NCBI GenBank assembly: GCA_035610365.1
Contig: CM069435.1
Location: 90,181,389-90,245,388 of the forward strand
Direction: 5' to 3'
From: Aquatica leii
Lineage: Eukaryota > Arthropoda > Insecta > Coleoptera > Lampyridae
Length of the DNA stretch: 64,000 nucleotides
A program made the translations under genes and the position numbers. The notes under the pieces are model-generated. The model saw nothing but the letters and a program-made list of their open reading frames with translations. It was not told where the DNA came from and searched no databases. The stretch's first letter is position 1, and each line of letters opens with the position of its first letter. This document shows positions 1-10,398 of the stretch, piece after piece.

Positions 1-46
1 GAAAAAAAAAAATAATCCGCAGCAAACTATAGTAGCGGAACACAAC

Positions 47-2337
47 ATCCCAATCAGCAAGGAAACGTTTTTTTCATGTTTTAAAAACGTTACAACGTTT
101 TAAAATAGTCGAAATAAAAAATGTTTTTCCAAAAATATTTATGTTGCGTTTTAAAAATATTTCATTTAAACATTGATATTGGAATATTTTAAAAATGTTT
201 TCTAAAACATTTTTTAGTAACATAAAAAACGTTTTTACTTTATTAGAAATCATACTTTTGCTTGCTTTCACCTATGCACCTTTTTCTTTTATATATTGTA
301 ACAAAAACACAATTATATAAAATTTTGTTACATACTATTCATAAAGACATGTTAAACCTTTTCGTTTTTCTAAAAACTTTCTTGCAAATTTGAATTAAGT
401 ACTTAATAATCGCGTTTGCGCAAAGTACCGGTACCTGCGTGAAAAGATGGCGATTTTGTATATTATAATTGCATTATATTTTAAGCTTCAAAGAATCAAC
501 AATTTCCATGGTATTACCACAGATTATAATGTACAGATGTACTACTCTTTTGATCTTGTTCGAAACGCCGCGGTGACCTCGGACATTTAAACGGGTTATA
601 TGTAACGTTGCCAGACTTAATTTTTTTTGTCCAACGCAATATTACCTTTTACCTTTACTTGAAAATATATTGCAAAGGCTTTTGTCAATGTTTTAGATAG
701 GTATATACCTATGTAATTTTTTTTAAATTATATTATTATTAAAATAACAAATATGAATTTGCCAAAAGCGTAAACTTTTTACTCCAATACTGAAAGAATT
801 TTATAAGTAAAAGAAAAGTAACAACAACGAGAAAGGAAGGTATTTAGATTGTTTTATCCTTTGGCACTCTTAAGAATTTGATTCCACAGCCCCGAGATTT
901 GTGGAAAGTGTTCTTACAATTTTTATAAATATAATAAACTCCGCCAGTCTTTTCGTTACTCATATTAATTAACTACTATTATTTAAACACGCTAAACCAC
1001 TAATATATACAATAAAAACAAACACTAAAAATTCCAAAGCGTTAATGATTGTTTCAATAAGAGTCAACCCAAAACGCCATAAAAATATTAAAAACAAAAT
1101 GCGGAATGTTTTCTCACAGCTGTTGGGGAACGCATGCGCTTTGCATGCGGTCCCTTTAAATCAGTTATGTCTTGCATCCTTATTGTATATTCGTTTTTCC
1201 GTCTTACTGATACATCTGTCCGTAGGACATTATAATCTGTGGTATTACTCGCTATGCTGTGTAATGTATCGTTAGCGTATCAGTTTAATCGTTTTCTAAT
1301 TTGCGTTCTAGTGAAACTCAAATAGATACTTTTAGTTTATATCAGCATTTATTATGGTACGTTTTTCTTTGTTTTTTTGTTGCAAGAAATTTTGCTGAAG
1401 TATAATGTTATTTGTTACAGCAGTGGTACACTAAAACGTTCATTCTATGTACTTTATAATTTCCATTCTTTGTGATGTTTTAGGGTTATCAAATTGATAC
1501 GATGTTAGCCAAATGTTTCAAAATCTTGGATTGTTAGTTCTGGTTTTCGTTTTTACACAAAGAGGTAGTAAAAAGTTTTCTTATTTTATAGATAATATCC
1601 TTCGGTGTGGAGGAACGGCAACAATAAAAACAAACTTTATTGTTCAGGCCTTAACAGATAAAGGTTGTTTCTATTGTTGTCGTTTTTCCACTCTGAAGGA
1701 TCCTATTCATTAAATAGAAAAATTTTTAATTAATTGGAAACTTTTGAGAGGATTATTATAATTATTTCAATTAATATAAAGTAATTACATGAATAATGTT
1801 TGTTTTACTTTTATGTTAATGTGTTAATTTTTGTTATAGGCATCAAATGCGTTTACAGCCACATGAAACTGACTACACGAAGATTGTATTATTTATCTTT
1901 TGTAATATTTAGAGCTGGTTCTATAATAATGGCATAAATGTCAGTTAAGTTATACTTAATTTGATTGTAAAATGCTGTCGTTATTGGTTAGTATAAATAA
2001 AACTAACAGCCACATATATCAGTATTTTAAAATTAAAGCAAGTATAACTAAACTTACATTTATGCCACGATTATAAAACTGCCCTTAAGCATATCGCAAC
2101 ATTAAAAGCGTTGATTATACATTTTTTATACATTAATGTACCATTTGTAAAATATTATAAATAAATAATATTATAAGTAATGTTTTTTAAACATTTTTAA
2201 AATGTTTTTTTTAATATTGGCTTTGCAACGTAATTCTGGCCATTAAGAAGTTTTTGCGATGTTTTTAAATCTGTTAATATATCTTTTGTAAAACGTTGAA
2301 AAAAACATTTCAAAAATGTTTCCTTGTAGATTGGGAT
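47..2337. mobile_element. Putative DNA transposon or large MITE with ~45-bp inverted ends
   Basis: The left end starts ATCCCAATC at 47 and the right end finishes GATTGGGAT at 2337. Reading inwards, both ends continue with an imperfect inverted match of about 45 bp (ATCCCAATC, two variable bases, CAAGGAAAC, then T-rich sequence and ACGTT). The subterminal 150-250 bp on each side is dense in ATGTTTTAAAA and AACGTTTTAAAA motifs in both orientations, as in DNA transposons with repeated transposase-binding sites. I recognise no transposase inside; the short open frames at 1045 and 1513 have no recognisable content. No convincing target-site duplication is visible, so superfamily and exact ends are open. 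Confidence 0.5.
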
Positions 2338-2689
2338 ACTATGGAAAAACTCTGCAAATATAAACTACACAAAACTCTTCCTTAAAAAGAGCCACAGTTA
2401 CACACTCAAACTGTAGTAGCAAGCAAGACATTCATAGACAAAAAAAAACTGTTGAAGAAACAAAAATTAGAGATGCAAAAAAAAACTAAGAAGACCGCAG
2501 TACAATGTCGCTAAACGAACCACCGGTTTGTGGAACCACCTTTTTGACAAAAAAAAGCATTTTTACTAAGCTTCCTGTATTAAATGTCAATATAATATTT
2601 TCTGTTTATTTTCAAAATACCCTATGTAAAAATCTTAGGTAAAAACCCATAGGTGGCAGCACGCAATATAACCTAACAAAAATTTCAAA
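2338..2689. other. Intergenic, upstream of SNAPC1
   Basis: AT-rich spacer with A-runs between the inverted-repeat element and the SNAPC1 start. It must hold the proximal promoter and 5' leader of SNAPC1, but I cannot point to a TATA box, initiator or other specific site. Confidence 0.4.
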
Positions 2690-3662
2690 ATGTTGCCGAA
2701 TCTAAGTAAAGAACAATACAATTTAAATAAAATTCATTATTTTAGTTATCATGGCCAGGTAACCAACGCTTTCCAAAAAGACTGCGAAAAACTGTTATTA
2801 GCATTCGAAAGAATTAACGACTTGTCGTTCAAAGCGTATTCCGAAGCATGGAAGAAACTACACTTTGGTTTAGTCTTCAGGTGAGCTCGTTTAGTATTTT
2901 ACCTTTGAAACTCAGCGTGAATTTCTAGCGGACAGAATGTAGTTGAAGAACGTAAATTCTTCATTGAAGCTTGCTTTTTTGTCATTAAAAAGTATGTGGT
3001 GTTTTCACAAAACACTGCGGTGCAAGTTGGTGCCCTTTACACTCTATATGCTTTATACTACAAACAACCGTGAGTAAAACGTTTTAACCAACTGCAACTA
3101 CAAAACTTCTTCTAGGATCAAAGTCAAGATTCGTTGTACCTACGACGAATACACTCACTTGACGAAACTAGTCACAAAAATGCAACAACGTGATGTCAAT
3201 GACGTCGCCTTTATTTTTACCAAATTGATGAGCGAAGATGCATTTCAATTTGTCGCACTTCCTAATGTTTGTGCCCTTGAAGGTAAATTCATGTGGCAGG
3301 AACGTAAAATGGTTAACAACATATTTGAGGCTGTTAAAAAAGGTGATCCAATTGTAGATACCAAATCTGTATTGTTTTCGAAAGACTTTTATAGTTTGAA
3401 TTGTTTGAACGACGTTAGTGAGGATTATGCTAAAGGATTAGAAAAATATGGTTGTAAGTATTCATGATTTGTGAACATTGAAAGATTGGTGATTTTAGTT
3501 CCCAAACAGGATTGTGCACGGATCTTGGATCTTCCAGAAGAAATTCAGATTTTGTGTAAAAATATGGATAGAACATCGGAAAGTTCATTGTCTGTTAAGG
3601 TACCGATACGTACATCTTTAAAGAAAAAGGCTTTTGCTTCTCGGGTGAATGCACCTAGATGA
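2690..3662 (+). CDS. SNAPC1: snRNA-activating protein complex subunit 1 (SNAP43)
   Basis: Four exons: 2690-2880, 2929-3069, 3116-3453 and 3499-3662, all with GT..AG introns of 45-48 bp and matching phases, giving 277 residues. The N-terminal block (DCEKLLLAFERINDLSF, then EAWKKLHFG) and the exon-2 block (AVQVGALYTLYALYYKQP) follow the conserved SNAP43 domain seen in vertebrate SNAPC1. The family binds the proximal sequence element with SNAPC3/4 and recruits RNA polymerases II and III to snRNA genes in the nucleus. The ATG at 2690 is the first in frame and precedes the conserved domain by about 30 residues. The protein is shorter than human SNAPC1 (368 aa) because the acidic/basic C-terminal tail is reduced to a basic stretch ending NAPR. 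The family call is firm; exon ends are manual. Confidence 0.85.
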
Positions 3663-4030
3663 TTATCGAGTCGAAGATAAACGAATCAAGTACAGTACAA
3701 CTTTAATAAACTTTACGATTATACAATAATATAAAATAATAAGATTTGGCGATTAAGGAAGGCACTGGTTCCTTTTTCTTTTTCAAATGTTAATACCTAA
3801 GATTACCAAATAGTACTGATAGACCCTTGTAAAAGTATTTTAGAAAAATAGTATTTCCGTTGATTTCTATTGATTTTGGCAGGGTTATATCACAGTGTTT
3901 TTTGTGTTATAAGCATTTTTATAAAACACTAAGAGACGAAGGCACTTTTGTTGCAGCGGTTTTTGCGGAAAGAAACGGAAATCTCGCTTTAGACCCAAAT
4001 ACATAACTAAACTATGGAAAAGTTGGGTTT
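3663..4030. other. Convergent intergenic spacer, SNAPC1 / synaptobrevin
   Basis: Spacer between the 3' ends of two convergent genes. The only specific site I can support is the AATAAA at 3705-3710. No coding potential was seen. Confidence 0.5.
3705..3710 (+). terminator. Polyadenylation signal AATAAA of SNAPC1
   Basis: Canonical AATAAA 43 bp past the SNAPC1 stop codon, on the coding strand. Position and sequence fit a poly(A) signal; the cleavage site was not determined. Confidence 0.55.
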
Positions 4031-4431
4031 TTATGCACCATCCTTTTTAGGTTCGTCCTTACTTGAACTTGTAACCGATACTAGAATTTGAATTGTGACA
4101 AACAAGGTAATTAAAAATCAAGAGATAAGATAATCTCACCTATGATGATAATAACAATTGCAACTCCAATAACACCCAAAATAATCATCATTTTCATGTT
4201 TTTCCACCAATATTTTTTGTGCAGCCTTTGGGCTTGTTGCTCGAAACGCTTGCCACCTTCTTGTAAGGCATCTGCACGGCTATCCAACTCGGATAACTTC
4301 TGATCGCGTTCGAGCACTTTTTCGACATTCACTCGCATAATGCCGACAACTTCGTTGACTTGATCTTGCGTTTGTTCCAGCATCGTTTTTTTACCAGGTA
4401 CTGTTCCTTGACTACCCGATGGATTTTCCAT
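4031..4431 (-). CDS. Syb: Synaptobrevin / VAMP, R-SNARE
   Basis: Two exons on the minus strand: 4431-4140 (starting at ATG 4431-4429) and 4080-4031, joined by a 59-bp intron, giving 113 residues. A Pro/Gly-containing N-terminus (1-16) is followed by the R-SNARE coiled coil (about 17-75). The zero-layer arginine lies in [10 protein letters not shown], and the tryptophan pair before the membrane lies in [11 protein letters not shown] single C-terminal transmembrane helix spans about 79-100, rich in Ile and Val. This is the vesicle-side SNARE of synaptobrevin/VAMP type, which pairs with syntaxin and SNAP-25-type proteins to drive exocytosis. Splicing gives a short hydrophilic tail ending KKDGA. 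If the intron is retained, translation stops after SLDF instead. An upstream in-frame non-ATG extension was rejected. It could be neuronal Syb or a ubiquitous VAMP; the sequence alone does not decide. Confidence 0.85.
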
Positions 4432-5413
4432 TGTAATTAACAGAAGAGAAAAACTGGAATAGATAAACAATATTGTAGTGTAGGCGAATGCGGTGTTGCG
4501 CTATTTCTGATGCTTTGTTAATGACTATTGTAGAATGTTAATGGTATTTATAGCGTCATTACTCACTTTAATTTACACTTGTGATTCGAGTACTTGTTAA
4601 TTGTGTACGTCAAACGGAAATGTCATGCGATAGGAGTATAACTGTATGAGTGTTAAATCCCTACTAGGGAACAATATCTATAACGGGCATTTATTATACT
4701 TGCTTTTCGTACCTTAAAATTACTATAAGTATTTGTTATCTGTTTATCTTTTTTTTTTGATTATGTATAATGTTTGTTCGTTTTTAAGTTTAAAAACACA
4801 GCGCGTGTTAAACAGATCGGTAGCAATTTAGTCTATCTCAATATTTTGTGGTTTTATCTGTTGTGGTTACGTTATCTGAAGGCACAATTTAAACAAATTA
4901 GGTCACTTAATATTGTGAATAAAGAAGTAGTCATTATTAGTTACAAATTAATTATCAAATTAAAACACACTGAGACAAAGCTCGGTTGTATTTTTAACAA
5001 ACTAAATGAGATAGCGTTTTGAGCCATACTTGATCAGCACCAATTGACATGGATTTAGCTTCTTGTTTCTAAAGGCAGAAGATCGCAAACAAAGAAAATA
5101 TACCGTTGAAGAGATCAAATTGAAAAAGGTTTTTAGCTAATACAAAAACCGTATATAGTGTGATCATAAAAGGTCGAAGATTCTTTCTGGCTCATTCTTA
5201 ACTTAAATATTCTGGTACTAGAATAGGAAAAAAGAAAAACAAATTTAATATGTAATATTGTTCCCTTCGTCTTTATTTCCTCCACTATCAGAAAAAATGT
5301 AAATACAAAAATAACGTTATAATCAATTAATTAATTTCATTTAATTAAACCTCTGACTCTGTACCACAAAAAACAACACAAGGTAAAAATAAAATTCTAT
5401 AGTTAAACCAGTA
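4432..5413. other. Intergenic between synaptobrevin and ABCB6 copy 1
   Basis: AT-rich. It should contain the synaptobrevin promoter (right side of that gene) and the ABCB6 3' UTR. Open frames here have no recognisable domain and no splice context. I see no repeat or RNA gene. Confidence 0.4.
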
Positions 5414-8400
5414 TTAAGCAACAACTGCCCGACTATCCGTACTCTGCTCAATACTACTTTCCGCCGACTTTCCGTCCTTATTCTGGAGTTGTTGTTTCCA
5501 CATAGACGCGTACACACCTTCCTGTCCGACGAGGTTATCGTGCCTTAAAAGCAAATCATTACTATTCATCCTTAACATTATATTTGACACTTACGTTCCC
5601 CTTTCGACTATCTCCCCCTCCTTCAAAACTAGAATTTCGTCGGCATGTATGATCGTCGATAAGCGATGTGCCACGATGATCGTAGTTCGGTTGACGCACA
5701 TTTCATTCAAAGAAGCTTGAATGTTGCGTTCGGTCTGAGTGTCCAAAGCGCTAGTCGCTTCGTCCAATAGAACTATAGTCGGGGCTTTGAGCAACGTCCG
5801 AGCGATGGCTACACGCTGTTTCTCACCACCGCTTAAACGTAAACCCCTTTCACCCACTTCGGTTTCGTATTTGTTCGGAAAAGTCATAATCCTCTCGTGA
5901 ATATCCGCGCCCCTAGCTGCATTCATTACGTCCGACTCGGCCGCGTCCAATCGTCCATAATTTATATTGTACCTGCAATCGTACCAATCACGAACAACCC
6001 ATCAACGATCGATACTCACAAAATAGTGTTATTAAACAAAACGGTATCCTGGGGAACAACACCGATCGTCCTCCTCAAAGATTCTTGCGTCACAGTTTTA
6101 ATATTTTGACCGTCGATTTCGATCGAACCTGTATCTACATCATAAAACCTAAACAGCAACCTAATTATGGTACTCTTTCCACTACCCGATGGTCCAACCT
6201 TAAACCCCCGCAATGTTAATTAGCTAACCACAATATTTGAACGTACTTACCAAGGCCACTGTCTTTCCGGCAGGCACTTCAAAAGTCACATTTTTTAATA
6301 CGACACGGTCTCTGACGTAACTAAACGTTACGTTTTTAAACTGTACGACGCCTCTCTTAACAACAATCGGTCCGGCACCCGGTGCGTCGATCACCTCCTG
6401 TCTCTCAGAAAGTAAATCGAACATGTTCTCCATGTCGACAAAGTTTTTTTGTATTGCCCTAAACAATCAACTATAATTAACGCACCGATTAGTTTAAAAT
6501 TACCTGTAGTAGGTGCCGAACCAATTCAAAGGAACATATAACTGGATTATGTAACTAGAAAACAAAACGTAATCTCCAACGGTTAAACCTTCTTTGTCCA
6601 CGACCATATGTACACATAGTAAACTACCCGCAAGTAAGCCACCACAAATAATTATATTCTGAAGAGTGTTTAGTATATTCAAAGTCACCGAAGCCTTGAA
6701 CTCTTCAATTTGGAATTGCAGAACCACGTCCCGAAACGCCTGTACTTCGTAATCTTCGGCACCGTAATACTTAACAGTTTCGAAATTCAAAAGCGAATCG
6801 ACGCTACGGGCCCTAGTCGCATTATCAGCGAGATTCATGCGTCGTTGGAACTTTGTACGCCATTCGGTGACGACGATTGTAACAACTGTGAATATCAACG
6901 TTAAGAAATAAATTTACGGGCGCAAAGTTACTTACTTATATACAGTAACATCGTGACGAATACTATTAGACCAAACCAGCCGTTAAAGACTGTTACAAAA
7001 TAAATAACGGCAACTAGTATGTCCACGATCGTTGGCGTTATCGAAAATATAATGTAATTAAGTAGGTTGTTAATACTGTCCGTTCCTCGGTCCATCACGC
7101 GGAGGACTTCGCCAGTTTTTCGACTCAAATGCCAACTTAACGATAGGCTATGTAGGTGTTTGAACAACTCCACCTATAAGATTAAGTATATTACATGTTA
7201 ACCGTGGTAGATACGGTACTCATAAGCAATGGCATAACCAAGAGGGGCACATACGGTGGTACAACTCACAAACAGATGAAAGTATAAGGTAAAGACGAGA
7301 ATTAAACAAATGTCAAGAGGAATATAATAGAGAACTTTTATTCGTATTTCCAAGTTTCGCTGACTTACGGTGTCCTGGATTTAATCCCATAGCAGGCAAA
7401 TCCCGTAGTTGCAACAATCCCAATTTATCCTGTAAGTTGCCAAAACACTCAATAGTGGACTTGGACCATGTTGCTAAATGTATGAAGGAAATAATACATC
7501 ACTACAAATAAAATAACATCTGAGTTACTTTAAGTTGGTTTGGTGAGATTAAGTCATTTGAAAGACAGTTTGGTGCATCCCATGCTAGGGATACAAAATC
7601 AAGAAGTTGCGGAAACTGTAACTTTAGGTCTATTGATGTAATGGGCCGTAATTTGTAAATTATTGAAATGAAGACGGTGTCGTTGGTTTATAAGGAAAAG
7701 TTGAAATAGAACGATGACCTGGAGGACTCCTGCGTCCCGTGATTCAAAATTGTAGGTCATGTTAGATATATTGATCCTAAAATGGGTCCTCGTACCAAAC
7801 TAGTGTTCTGGTTAGCATGATATTTATTAAAGTCTTTAGAAACAGTCCTGGTGAATGGTAATCGCGGAGAAAATATGGTACATATAGGTTCAATGTCAAT
7901 GCTAATAGCCAAGCTGTTTCTACCTTAGTCTTTAGATGCATTATTCAACCAATCAAAAGCCCCTCTCTTTCAGTTATCCATCAAATTAACCCCACCCACT
8001 TCCATTACCCAATAGGATCTACCCTAGTACGAAAGAGAAACCAAAAAAACAGATTCTCAAATTATTAAGACTAACCTCAATTTCCCTTGTCGTGTATTGC
8101 TGAATTCGTATCCAAAGAAACGAACGTAAGTTGTTTAAAACTCCCATTCCGCCGGTACCGCCACCTTGTAAAAATTTAAAACCAACATAAATTAATATCC
8201 AATCCCAACGAAACGTCAAAGGCGTCATCGTCATACTGTCGACTAAAAACAATTGTAATGACAAACTTCCTCATCGCTTGAAAATGTAACCTTACCGATC
8301 AGTTTATTGTAAATAGGAACGTACAGGTTTATCACACGTCCAGCTGCCAACAATAAAATACAAATGAGTACCCGAATTTGTAAACAAATATCCTTTTTGG

Positions 8401-9343
8401 GCCATATGTATGGTGCCAAGGTGCGTAACTTTTGCCATACATTCCTCCAAGTAGACACGTTCTCCTGCAGTTCCTACAAAACAAACTTATCAGACAAAGG
8501 TAAAATCATGACGACACTAACTTCAGTTAGAATTGTAGCAGCACAAGTATATGAACGTTTTACACGCAGAGACATTACAAAACAATTTGTAAATACTTTG
8601 TGTTACTATGAACTTACCCCATTGTTAGTAGCTTCGTTTAATTGACTATAATCGGTACTACGTAAAACACCTGGTGCTTTTAAACCTAAGACAAAGATGA
8701 TTAACGATGATATGTAACGTAAGATAAAGAGTGCCATTTCAATTTCGTCATTAATGCTGCAAACACATGGGTAATTTGTTATAACAATTTCAAAAACCTG
8801 TACTTACTCTTTCAGCTGAAACCACCATTGGTTTTGACCTAGGTTTACAAAAGCTAAGTTTTCAGATACAAACGTTAAACACCAAAATATTAATAAAACT
8901 ACACCATGACCATCGGTGCGGGATTTTCGTTCCTTCTTTAAAATACACAACGAATATGGGTAAGCCAGAAGTGTTAATACCAGCGAAACAATCTAATTAT
9001 TAAAAGAAATATAGATTAAACTTAAGAGTTAAGGTCATAACATTACCATGTACCCGTAAATCTCTTTGTCACCTAAAGTAGTGCCTTGTAAAACAAACCG
9101 AGTTATTTCTAAGAGGGGTATTAACAACGTGAAAAGTATTTGTACACAATACAGTTTCGATTTAGGTAGTTGATGTATTGGTAGAGGTACCGCATGTTTC
9201 TTGTACCAAAGTAGTTGGAATGTGCCGACTAGTAAAAGAAAACCCGAAATTATCGACGTCGAAACTGTATCCATAAAACATTTCGAAGTTCCGTGATCGA
9301 CCCATATCTGCGATAAACTGGCGTTCCCCGGACAATAATACAT
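5414..9343 (-). CDS. ABCB6: ABC half-transporter, ABCB6 / HMT1 type (copy 1, complete)
   Basis: Eleven exons on the minus strand: 9343-9047, 8992-8808, 8756-8618, 8464-8296, 8242-8076, 7173-6936, 6885-6504, 6458-6251, 6198-6020, 5972-5595 and 5561-5414. All join in phase and give 829 residues (human ABCB6 has 842). Exons 1-3 encode the extra N-terminal membrane domain TMD0. Exons 4-7 encode the six-helix exporter domain, with [11 protein letters not shown] and [17 protein letters not shown]. Exons 8-11 encode the nucleotide-binding domain: Walker [10 protein letters not shown], signature LSGGEKQR, Walker [11 protein letters not shown] and H-loop VAHRLST, all intact. ABCB6-type proteins homodimerise and move porphyrins or glutathione-conjugated metals across organelle or plasma membranes. 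The intron at 7174-8075 is about 900 bp, far longer than the others. The ATG at 9343 matches the start of the third TMD0 copy at 49635. Confidence 0.9.
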
Positions 9344-10398
9344 TGTTACCTAAAAACTAAACCAAAATTAAAAATTAAAGATCGAAATCGATACTCACGT
9401 TCTAAATTAGATAGAGTTATGCAATTAATCTTATCAAATAAAATCAACGCGAGAAAATCTGGATGAAAATTCCTGAGTCATTCCTTAGGTTACTTGATAT
9501 AGGTGTGTTTCTAAAATAGGATTTTAAGGTTCGTACGCATTAATCGATTGGTTATTGATTTCTAATTAAAATTCAGGTGTAATTGCCATGAATTAGTATT
9601 TATTTGTAATTATTTTCTTTGTTGTTATTGCTAGGTATTTATCTTGACGTTTGAATGTTATCGTACGTTTGAACTACTTTTGAAATACGTGATCTATTCT
9701 GTGACGTTACGACTACTAGGTCTTGATCTTGAACTTAAATAAGACGTAATTGTTTTATGTATTTAGAATAATGTTTTTAATCTAATGGAACAATGTTTTA
9801 TCGGAACTATTATATCATAAACTTTTTATTAGTACTAATAAAAATGAGTAAACTTTACTAGATTGTTTTAATTCACTATACAGCTTTTTTAAAAATCAAA
9901 CATATAAAAAAACAAAAAAAAATGTTTCAAGTTATAATTGTCAATAACTGCATTATTTTTTGTTTTTAACTAGAGTTTTTTAACTAAAAAAATGTTTTTG
10001 AAGAAATAATTTTTTACTAACGTTATGGAAAAAAAAATTTGAGGCTACTTCTGCAGTCTTCCAGTAATAAAAAACGATTAGAAAAATTTTTACATTAGCG
10101 ACACGGTTAGAACTTTGCCCTAGATGTCACAATCATCTTTGGTATAGGATAATGGAAATAGATGTAAGTAATTTTAAAGATTGATTTTGGGAATTCTTAG
10201 AGTAAGTAGGGAACGAATGTTATTGATTTATGTTGACTGGTCTGTCGTTTGTTATATGTGATAAGAAATGTGCATTCCAGCATTTGTGTTTTACGCATAC
10301 GCGCTACGAAGATAATATAAATAATATAAGCAAAACTGTATTATGTGTGTCTCACTCTTGTCTATAATAACTATCATTTACAATTCGGTTTCAATATA
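9344..10398. other. Intergenic, upstream of ABCB6 copy 1
   Basis: AT-rich spacer that should include the ABCB6 promoter. Several A- and T-runs are present near 9890-10070. I see no gene, tRNA or defined repeat. It ends at the TA target of the Tc1/mariner-type element. Confidence 0.4.

Noticed and set aside
1045..1713. Two short open frames inside the 2.3 kb inverted-repeat element as a transposase
   Set aside because: No catalytic or DNA-binding motif is visible and composition is like non-coding DNA.
3471..3662. Separate small gene starting near 3471
   Set aside because: It lacks an ATG and is the last exon of SNAPC1, joined in phase from 3453 to 3499.
8364..8645. 93-codon plus-strand open frame
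   Set aside because: It overlaps ABCB6 exons 3-4 on the opposite strand and has no domain of its own.
8881..8960. Suspected frameshift in ABCB6 exon 2
   Set aside because: Re-reading the T/A run at 8938-8943 showed the frame is intact and agrees with the third copy.
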